The notes under the pieces are model-generated. The model saw nothing but the letters and a program-made list of their open reading frames with translations. It was not told the origin of the DNA and did not search any database. Below are positions 55,081-64,000 of a DNA stretch of 64,000 nucleotides, one piece after another; position 1 is the stretch's first letter, and each line of letters opens with the position of its first letter. Made by a program: the position numbers and the translations under genes. The DNA is from Heterohyrax brucei (taxonomy: Eukaryota; Chordata; Mammalia; Hyracoidea; Procaviidae): assembly GCA_028571685.1 (NCBI GenBank), contig CM053146.1, forward strand, positions 20,743,431-20,807,430. Reading direction: 5' to 3'.

Positions 55081-58000
55081 GTTTCTAATGTGTGTCTCTT
55101 GTAAACAGCATACTGATGGATGCTGTTTTTTAAATTCCATTCCATCACTCTCCATCTCTTTGTGGGTGTATTTAGGGCATTCACATTTAGTATAATTACT
55201 GGCCAGTGTAAGTTTATTGCTGTCACTTCCTAGTGCTTTGTGATTCTGGTATTTTCTTTGTTCCTCCTACTCTCCTGTGCTTAATACCTTTGGTTTGTGG
55301 ATTCACTTTTATTTATTTTATTAAGATTGCATTTTCCTTCTTTATTTTGATAAGCAGGATTATTAACTTTCTTTGTGGTTACTTTTAAATTTATCTTTAT
55401 CTTCTTAGGTTTGAACCAGTCTACTATTATTTGGTATCACCTTGCCTTCCACTCCATTAGTAAGTTCTATGCCTATACTGTTTATTTGCCCTTTTATTGT
55501 TCTGACATTGTCATTTATGGATTAACCTCTGATTCCCTGTTGTAATTCTTTTGATTTTGGATAGTTCTTGAGAGCTCATTTCCTAGGCTGATAATCTGAC
55601 TAGTACAGTCTCACATCCTAGCTTGAGGCTGTGGTCTGATGTTGTTTGTCCATAGACCAAAAGCTGCCTTTAATAATTCTTGTAAGTCTGGTTTAGTTTT
55701 TACATATTCCCTTAATTTCTGTTTATGTGGAAATGTTTTAATATCACCATCATATATAAACATGAGTTTTGGAGGATATATTACTCTTGGTTGGCAATTT
55801 TTTTCTTTCAGTGCTTTAAATTTATCATTCCATTACCTTCTTGCCTTCATTGTTTCTGCCAAATAATCAGATCAGTCTTACTATTTCTTCTCTATATGTC
55901 ACCTTTTGTTTTCCTTGAGCTGCTCTCAATTTTTTTTTCTTTTTTCTGTCTTTGGCAAGTATAATTATGATATGCCTTTGTGACAACAGCACTTGGCTTG
56001 GCTTGTGATTTTCTTTCTGGGTCTATTGTTTATGGAGTCCCTTGTTCTTTTTGGATGGTCAGCTTTTCATCTTTCATGACATTAGAATGTTTTTCTGTCA
56101 GCAATTTTTTAATTTTGTGTTTTTTTTCTCCCCATGTTCTGGAACTCTGATCACTTTCAAATTTTTGTTTTTGACTGTATCCTACATAGTTCTTGAGTTT
56201 CCTCATTTTTTCTTCAATCTGTTTTCTGATTTTTCCTCAGAGTTGTATGCAAGCATTTACCTTCAATTTTGCCAATCCTGCCTTAAATCATTTTAAACCT
56301 GTTCCTCGGCCCTTTTATGACACTGTCCATATCTGAAATTGTGTTATCTTTTGGATTTCGAGTTGTTGTTTTTTTATGATTTCTAGTTGTGAATTTTATT
56401 TTGGCATTTTATTCCTGTGTTATTTTAATGAATTATTCCATGAATTTGTTCATTTTTTCCTTATTTTTTGTCTGTTTTTTGCTTCAACACTTGGATAGCT
56501 CTGAGTCTCAAGCAATTCTAGTGCCTTTTCTTCTATTTTTGGAAAGGCATTTTGTATACCTACCGAACCATCCTATCCTGTTTTTAAAGATGTTTTGATA
56601 TTACCTTCTGTCCTTGTGACATTTGTTAGTTATTTTCTTTATTGATGGTAGATCAATTTGTTTTGTGCTGCGTTTTTGTTTTACTTGGTTATGTCTGAGC
56701 AGGTGGACTGTGTATTCCTTGTTATTTGCTTGTATGTCATCATGGTATTGTTTGCCTCCTTGTTCAATGGGCCACAACAGTTGATCAGCTATGGGGAAGC
56801 AGGGAAGGTCTAGCTGAAGGGGAGGGGCTGAAATGGGTCATTTGTGGCATATACTATGGCCAACAGGGCTGGCCGGGAATCTGTGCAGGGCAGGTTCTGG
56901 TAGACTCAGGGTTGTGATGTTCAGCACGTGGTAAGGCAGATGGGAAGCAGAAAGGAAGTTGTGATGTGTGACGCTAAGTATGGGAAAGATCATGGGGGAG
57001 GAACAGAAACTCCCCCAAACATACACATGAGTGCTAAGGGGGCTTCACATTGGAATGGACAGATGAGAAACAAGAAATGGATAAAAACAGAACATATTTA
57101 AAAAATAAAATAAAGAGGAAGAGAAAAAATTAAAAAAAATTAGTAAAATATTGGGGTAAAAAATAAGATAAAATCTGAAAAGAAAGACCTCAGGGAATCC
57201 CAACAGTGCTGCTGTGAAGACAAGTGAAGTTTCTCCCAGCCTGCACAGTACAACCTGGCTAGAAGGAAAATAGATGTCACATAGTGTCAGGTAGTCAGGA
57301 GACAGGAAAAGACGTATAGCAGGAACTGGGAAATAAGGAAAGACAGGAAGCCAATAAGAGACAAAAGAAATGTCCCTAGGGATCCCACTGACACAGATAC
57401 CCAGACTGTGGATGCCGGTCCTAAACTATGACATACAGCCAGCCTAGAAGGGACTCTCAAGTAGCGAAAGAAAAAGAAAACAAGCAAACAGAAAAAATAA
57501 AGAAAAAAATTAAAAAGCTGTGAGGATTCCACCAGTGTAATGTCACGGGCCAGAGAGCGGTTCCCCAGTTGAGTAGCACTTTACAGTCATTTGAGAAGAG
57601 GCAAAGGTGGCACATGAAGCCAGGTGTTCCTTCAAGCGAAAGGAGTGGGAGTTGGTGGGAGGCACAGAAGAAACCAAAAGTGATGGAAAAAAGGAACACC
57701 AGCTGCAGATAAATGGCGCTCAGAGAACTGGCCATTGTGGGGTTGGCAAAACAAAATGGTCAGGGCCCTTTATGTTCCCTACTGGCCAAGAGACTGCCGC
57801 CAGCAGGAAACAGAAGAAGCCAAGGTGGGGGAAACGGTGAGGTTACTGACTCATCTGTTTCCTGCTGTGAGGTCGTGAAGGTGCTTTCGTATATTCGCCA
57901 TCTGCCAACCTCCAGTGAGCATGAGGTGAACCCAAATGGCATGGATGGTGCACTTCCCAGCTGGCTGAGCCACTGCGGCTAGCCAGGAGGTACTGGACGT

Positions 58001-58203
58001 ACAGCAGTGGGACGAAGATGGGGGAAGGGAAAGCATAGATTGCTGATTAACAGATACTTTGTCTTCAGCTGTGATTTTTGCCATTCTGGAACTCCAATTC
58101 CATGAAAATCTTCTTGATTGTGTCCTATAAGATTCTTAGGTTTTCTTCATTGTTTTCTCTGTTTTTTCCTCAAAGTGTCTTCTATTGTTTCACATTTGCT
58201 CCT
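55081..58203 (-). mobile_element. L1 ORF2/ORF1 remnants and 5' UTR
   Basis: AT-rich ORF sequence to about 56640, then a G-rich 5' UTR (ggttctggtagactcagggt, ggaattgtgatg-type text) to about 58080. A short ORF1 piece with tcttaggttttcttcattg parallels 250-290. Frames are broken throughout. Confidence 0.6.
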
Positions 58204-58770
58204 TGTAATGGTTAAGACTGTGTGTCAGCTTGGTCAGGCCATGATTCTCAGTGTTTCCACCACTGTATAATGTGGTGATTACTACTCTACTGAGATTTGA
58301 TAGACGATCACCCCATGATGGGACTCTACTGTGTGGTACTAGTTGGAGCAGGGCCTGTGTTGGCTCACCACCCCCTCAGCCTTCATGTCCTTGCCCTCTT
58401 CTGCTTCCTTCCTTCCTGTTCTTCTTGCCAGAGCTTGTGTTTGTTACAGATTCTGCAGCTAGGCTGCTATTCATCTGGACTCTGGTTCTTGGGTCTTGGA
58501 CTAGCAGCTTGCCAGCATCTTTTCTACTGTGGCAACACTGCTTTCTGGCCTGCTAATCCTGGGTTTGACAGCCCCTGTGGTTACATGAATTGGGACAATT
58601 TTCTTCCCTGCCTCAAAGAATCAGGACTGACAGATTCTAAAAACAGTGTGAGCCATTTCCTTGATATAAATCTCTCTTTACATACATACACACATGTGCA
58701 TGGAGACACACACACACACTTTAACTGTTTTTGCTTCTCTAGGGAACCCAGCCCAAGAAACATGGTACTG
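58204..58770 (+). mobile_element. MaLR 5' LTR, second subfamily
   Basis: Starts tgtaatggttaagactgtg, has gtcaggccatgattctcagt near the start and ends gcttctctagggaacccagc before the internal region. It resembles 12819-13284 and 18306-18785 rather than its own partner LTR at 59640. A short (ca)n lies at 58707-58720. A 160-codon frame across it (58297-58779) has no domain and is chance. Confidence 0.7.
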
Positions 58771-59639
58771 AGAGAGTAGGGTGTTGCTTTAAGAGATACC
58801 TAAAATGCAGAAGTGATTTTGAAACTCAACAGATAGAGGACTGCCAGCAGCAGAAAAGCTGAAGGAGTAGAGTAAGGAGATCAGAGCCAGACAGCACTGG
58901 AGCTGACCCAAAGAGCAAGAGAGCTGAGTGCCTGTGCAGAGCTTCCTGGTGGAGTGGGATACCTCCAGGCACTTGTTAGAGTTACAGAGCTTTGAAACAC
59001 CTGTCCCAGCAGGGCAGATATGGGGATAAGGCCCAACGGCTTGAGAGGTCAAGGTACCAAGAAGGAGAAGCTAAATAGACAAGGAACGTAGGAAGACGAT
59101 CTGTCTCAGTTTCAAAAGGTATGGGCATGACCTCTGAGGTTTCAAAGGGTGGAGCCACAGGCTCTGGTGTTTCTAAGGATGTAGTAGGCATTTAGATGGA
59201 CTAGGAGAATGATGTGCCTAAAGAGTTGCTGTCCAGATGGAGGTAAAGCCCAGGGTCAAAAGGCCTCCACTCAAAATCCAGAGAGCAGGGCTAACACCTA
59301 GTCCGGAAGGCAGGGCCTTGTGTAAATTGTCTCAGAGAATAGATGATTATTTTCAAAGCCCTCAAGGCTAATGTAATGAGTTCTACTGAGTTGCTTGGTG
59401 CTTGTTATTCCTTCTTCCCCTCTACTTTCTCCTATTTGTAATGGTAATGTTTCCCTTGTGCCTATTTTGTCATTGTGTTTTTGGAAGCAAATAACTCTAC
59501 ATTTCATGGATGGGGAGGAATTCTTGAAATTTGGACTTGTAATTAAGATTTCTGCAAAAAAAAAAAAAGATTTTTGCTATGATGTGATGAGGTATGTTTG
59601 CATGTTCTAAAGATTTTGGCGCAGGGGCAAAGGGTGAAA
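58771..59639 (+). mobile_element. MaLR internal region
   Basis: Begins with catggtactgagagagtagg, a degraded tRNA-Leu-type primer site. It parallels the minus-strand internal region at 31137-30109: gagctgagtgcctgtgcag is shared with 30936-30917 on the minus strand. It ends with ggcaaagggtgaaa before the 3' LTR. No protein frame survives. Confidence 0.7.
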
Positions 59640-60144
59640 TGTCGTGAATTCTGTCTCCCCAAAATGTGTATACGTTTGGCTGGGCCATAATTCCTGGTAC
59701 TGTGATTATCCACAAGTTTGTCACCTGATGTTATTTTCCTGTATGTTGTAAATTCTGCCTCTGTTAATGAGGGCAATGAGCAGCCATTGTGCTGATAAGC
59801 AGGACTCAATCTATGTGACTGGACTGTGTCTTCACCTGGTTTATTTTGGGATACAAAGTAAGTTGAACAGAGAGATGGGGCTGGGACCTCATACTACCAA
59901 GAAATCAGTGCCAGCAGCACAATGTGTTCTTTGGACCCAGGGTTTCTGTGTGGAGATGCTCCTAGTGCAGAGGAAGATTGATGAGAATGACCTTCTTCCA
60001 CAGCCAACAAAAACAAAACCTTTCTGTGGAGCTGACACCTGAATTGGGACTTAAAGCCTCCTTTACTGTCAGAAAATAAATTTCTCTATTGAAGTCATTG
60101 ACTTGTGGTGTATCTATTATAAAAACACTAGATAACTAAGTACA
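59640..60144 (+). mobile_element. MaLR 3' LTR, first subfamily
   Basis: Starts tgtcgtgaattctgtctcc and ends cactagataactaagtaca, with a gaaaataaatttctc polyadenylation region. It is of the same subfamily as 9131 and 15097, not that of the 5' LTR of this provirus. Confidence 0.8.
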
Positions 60145-61855
60145 ACCTTCTACTGAGTTGTCTACTCCTGAAATTTTGTTGCTTACCTTTTGGATTTCCA
60201 GTTGTTGCTTTTGTATGATTCCTGATTGTTTATTTTGATGTTTTGTTCTTGTATTATTTTCCTGAATTCTTCTATTGCTTTGTCTGTATTTTCCTTGATT
60301 TTTGCCCTAATCTCTTGGACAGCCCTAAATATTACTCTTTTGAATTCCATACCAGGTAGTTCCCAAGCCTTTTCTTCTACCAGAAGGTTAACGTACTTTG
60401 GTCATTTGCTGCACCATCTTGTTCCACTCTTTCACTTGTTCTGACATTGTTTGCTGTCTCTAAGACATTAGGGAATTATTTTCTTTACTGACTGTAAGTT
60501 CATTTGTTTTAACTTGCTTTTTATTGCTTTGATCTGTCAGGGTAGGAGGGCCAGGTGTGCTTTGCCACTCACTTGTCTGTGAATATGATGAGCTCTCATC
60601 ACTTTGTCTGGGTGGACAGGGCAGCAACAGTCAAGATGGGTGTGCTTTGCTATTCACTGGTTTGTTGAGGTAGCTGAGGGTGGATTGGGTGGATGCTGTC
60701 TGCCTCCTGATGTTGGTCCAGTAGTGTGGTAGCATTCACAGACCCTTGCCAGATAGGTGGGAGTGTCATGGAGAGTGGTATGCACTCACATCTCACCATT
60801 CAGCAGCTGGTCAAATGGGAGGGAAGGGTAATGTCTGCCTGTTGTGGTGGCATGCCTGAATGCTGGGGGCACTCTAACCACAGCTGGCAGGACAGGGGGT
60901 GGCATACAGAGCTTAGTGGCAGTAGGGAGAAACAGTAAAGACAGAGAGACAAAAAGGTATCTAGTAGGTGGAGATGGAGTGGACCTGGGTGTTGAAGGGA
61001 AGAGGATGGAATTAGGGAGGTGGCATATGGGGCTAGGTAGGAGGTATAAAGAAGAAAATGGTGGCACAGTGGGAGTCAGTGGATGAAGGCAGGGTAGACC
61101 CTGGTAGTGTAGGTCCAGTGTACTAGTGGCACTCTGTGGTGCCAGTGGTTGGCAGGAAGCAGGTAGGCAGCATACAGGGTTAGCTGGGAGGGAGAAAGGA
61201 AAGAGAGAAGAGAAACAAAAACAAGGAAAAAAAAGTGGTGCAGGGGAGCTGGTGGGTGGGGGTTGTCAAGACCTGGTACAGCAGTGGACAGACGGGTGTC
61301 TAGCTCCAAGGTACATCAGGGCCAGAAAGAAGAGAAAGAGATAGTGTATTGACCTGAGTGAGAGACAGACAAGGAAGGAAAAAAGGCTGTGTGGCAGGAA
61401 GGGGCAGTATGAGCCCAGTGAAAGTGATGTGGGGCTCATAATGCATACTCCAATTGTTTGGGGTTGCCAGGATGGGGAGTTTTTGCTTCTACTTTATAGA
61501 AGGGTGAGGGGTTAGAAAGTGTGTTTCTCTCATTACTAGGTGCTCTGTCTTCTGCTAGGAGCTCCATCAAGCTGTCTTCCCATATACCCTGTTTGGGATT
61601 GTTGTTGGCTGTGTATTCCAAGAAGGCAACACTATACTGCTATGCTATGCTAGTTGGCAGGGCACTTCCACTCCATACCTTTCCTGGTTCTGTCTTCCAA
61701 CAGTTTCCAGTCTAGTTCTTTATCCCTTCATTTAATGCTTAGGGTTCCAGCACTGACTGCGTATGTCTGTTTCAGTTTTTTGGTTCTTTGCAGAAGGATG
61801 ATGGTATGTCTGTCTTTGGTCTTATGTTGGGTCCATCACTTGTATGACCTTCTTC
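60145..61855 (-). mobile_element. L1 ORF1 start and 5' UTR
   Basis: ORF1-region text to about 60470 (ccttttggatttccagttg, gaattccataccaggtagtt), then a 1.4-kb G-rich 5' UTR. The latter matches 760-2200 block by block (ggtagctgagggtgga, tgcctcctgatgttg, cagcagctggtcaaatggg, ctagttctttatcccttc). Confidence 0.7.
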
Positions 61856-64000
61856 TTCTTTTCCTTTTTCAAGTATTTTATTGTGCTTTAAGTGAAAGCT
61901 CACAATCCAGATCAATCTGCCATATAAAACACCACACACACAGCACTATGCAACCCTAACTGCTCTCCACCTTACCTCTATGAGTGCACACTCCTCCTCT
62001 CCATTCTGTACTTCCCATAGCTGTTCAGCCTGCTCCTGTCCCCTTCTACCATCTCATCTCACTCTGCACAAGAGCTGCTCAGACAGCCTCATGTTTATGT
62101 TTAAGCCAAGAAGCACACTCTCCACCAGCATTATTCCATGTCTGTCATCCAGTCCAATCTTTGGAGAATTGGCTTTAGTACCAGTTTCAGCTCTGGTCTA
62201 ACAGAGAGCCCAGGAACCATGCTCTCAAGGGACTCTCCATTCTGACAGACCACCAGGTTTGCTCTTTTAATATAGTTCTAGTTCTGCACACCCATTTTTC
62301 TCCTGCTACATCAGGGACTCTACATTGTGTTCCTTGTCAGCATAGTCATTGGTGGTTGCTGGGCATCCTCTATTTCTTCTGGTCTCATGCTGATGTAATC
62401 TCTGGATCATATGGTACCTTCTGTCTCATATTTTCCTCACATATTTGATGTCCTTCATTCTCCTCCGCTCCAGTTGGACTGAGACCAACTGATGCCCCTT
62501 AGATGGCTGCTTGATAGCTTTTAAGATCTCAGCACTCACCAAAGTGGTGTGCAGAATATTTTCTTAAAAAGAAATCTTAGTTATGCCAATTAGCGCAGAT
62601 GTCCCCTGAAGCCATGGACCCCAGAACCCAGTTGCCGCTACTTTGTCCTTCAAAGTGTTGGGTTGTGTTTAGAAAATCTTTTAGCACTCGTACAAACCTT
62701 CCTTCTACTGTGTGTTGTCATTCTCTATAAGCCATCCCAACTCCTGTCTAATATCTAATCTGTAACTGCCCCTTGCTCTCCCTGCCCACCCTTGTAACCA
62801 TCCATGACTACTTTCTTCTGGGATTAAACTCTGACGTAACTCCTCCCGGCAGTGGGCTCATATACTACTTGTCCTCTTCCCACTGCTGCACTCAGCACCG
62901 TGTCTTCTGGACAACTGTGTGCTGTCAAATGTCTCCCAGGACTGTCGTCCCGTGCCGTGGCACAGTGCTCCACTGAGTGACTCTGCTGTGGCCTGCTGGC
63001 CCACTCATCAGCTGAGGGGTGCCTAGAACCATTCCACAGTTTTGCTACTGTGGACAGTGCTGCATCTGTGTGACTGTGGACTGTGTGCATCTATCTGTTC
63101 ATATGACAGCCCTTATTCCTCCAGGATATATTCCAAGAAGTGGGAATGCTGGAACATACTGTATTTCTATTTCTAGCTTTTTAAGAAACTACCAAATCAA
63201 CTTCCAAAGTGTCTGCACCATTTTGAAGTCCCTCCAGCAGTATAAAAGAGTCCTGGTCTCTCCACAACAGCTCCAACATTTATTATTTTGTGTATTTTGG
63301 ATGAATGTCAGCCTTGTTGTGGTTAAATGGTACCTCACTGTAGTTTTGATTTGGATTTCTCTAATGGCTAATGATTGTGAGCATCTCCTCATGTATCTGT
63401 TAGCGTCCTGGATGTCTTCTTTGGTAAAGCGCCTATTTATATCCTTTGCCTACTGTTTAACTGGGTTGTTGTTCTTTTTCTTGTTGGGGTTTCATAGCGC
63501 CTCATAGATTAAGGATATTAGACACCAACTGGATTTGTGGTAGCCAAAAATTCTTACCTAGTCTACAGGTAGTCTTTCTACTCTTTTGGAGAAGTCCTTG
63601 GATGAGCGGAAATATTTGATTTTCAGGAGTTTCTAATTATCTATTTTCTCTTCTGGTGTTTGTGCACTGTTAGCAATATTTTTAGCATGTTTATGCCATG
63701 TTTCCAGTGTTGTTCCTAGTTTTTCTTCCATGATTTTTATCATTTTAGATTTATATCTTTGATCCATTTTGATTTAGTTTCTGTGCATGGTATGAGACAA
63801 GGGACTTGGTTTCCTCTTTTATGTCAATACCACTTGTTAAAGAGACTGTCTTTTTCTCTAGTTTATGGAGTTTGGAACTTTGTCAAATATCAGCTGCTTA
63901 TAGGCAGACAATATTCTATCTGGATTCTCAATTCTGTTCCACTGATCTATGTATCCATTTTTGTACCAGTACCAATCTATTTTGACTGCTGTGGCAGTGT
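61856..64000 (-). mobile_element. L1 3' UTR and ORF2 3' part, runs off the window
   Basis: The 3' UTR starts near 61860 (ttttattgtgctttaagtg), ORF2 C-terminal sequence lies from about 63019, and ORF2 continues past 64000. It is older than the 5310-6955 copy: the same cysteine-rich region is broken into short frames. Confidence 0.75.
63189..63392 (-). pseudogene. L1 ORF2 C-terminal remnant
   Basis: A 67-codon frame: MRRCSQSLAIREIQIKTTVR, YHLTTTRLTFIQNTQNNKCW, SCCGETRTLLYCWRDFKMVQ. It aligns with residues 17-82 of the better-kept frame at 6921-6361. Truncated by stops on both sides. Confidence 0.75.

Noticed and set aside
58297-58779. 160-codon plus-strand open frame
   Set aside because: It spans a MaLR LTR and its internal junction, with no domain. 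A shifted overlapping frame is equally open, so it is chance.
63019-63507. 162-codon plus-strand open frame
   Set aside because: It is the antisense of L1 ORF2; the minus strand gives the recognisable protein.

Overview
The window is nuclear DNA of a placental mammal and almost certainly an afrotherian (elephant, manatee or hyrax type). The evidence is the repeat content: many copies of a tRNA-derived SINE of the AfroSINE type whose tail matches the 3' end of a BovB/RTE LINE, two long RTE copies, and abundant L1 and MaLR-type LTRs. There are no bacterial, plasmid or CRISPR features. Species cannot be fixed from the sequence alone.

The only cellular gene I can support is the 3' end of a protein-coding gene on the minus strand. 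Four candidate coding exons, read from high to low coordinate, are about 51228-51346 (least certain), 46002-46043, 45508-45635 and 29046-29112. Their splice signals and reading phases agree. The last exon ends in a stop codon and is followed by a roughly 5.7-kb 3' UTR with an AATAAA at 23357-23362. I do not recognise the protein. Its last ~78 residues are a serine/proline-rich tail. The introns hold most of the retroelements between 29 and 51 kb.

Layout. 1-2970: rearranged L1 with ORF1 start and 5' UTR, carrying two SINEs. 3136-4114: a deleted Tc1/mariner element with near-identical terminal repeats and TA target duplication. 4340-9130: MER33-like and MER5A-like fragments, an L1 3' end and non-repetitive DNA. 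9131-14112: MaLR LTRs (one split by a younger ERV LTR), SINEs including one with a tRNA-Gly head, and an RTE 3' end. 14640-20760: a long minus-strand L1 chain broken by LTRs, an RTE fragment and an inverted pair of mariner pieces split by a class II-type solo LTR. 21060-23340: degenerate repeats and MIRs. 23340-29112: 3' UTR and last exon. 29588-33317: MaLR provirus and solo LTR. 34234-37710 and 41246-43868: two RTE copies. 39408-40605: a MaLR LTR cut by a 912-bp solo LTR. 43870-50500: MaLR remains, three-gene-exon neighbourhood, SINEs, LTR fragments and a (CA)n tract. 51840-64000: L1 mosaic with MaLR insertions.

Apart from the gene end, the content is fossil mobile DNA. Its nesting gives a clear order of insertion: class I and class II LTRs entered MaLR, RTE and mariner copies, a SINE entered a MaLR, and a MaLR entered a SINE, so these two were active in overlapping periods. 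Target duplications I read directly are given for the best cases. Family names rest on remembered consensus features and were not searched.
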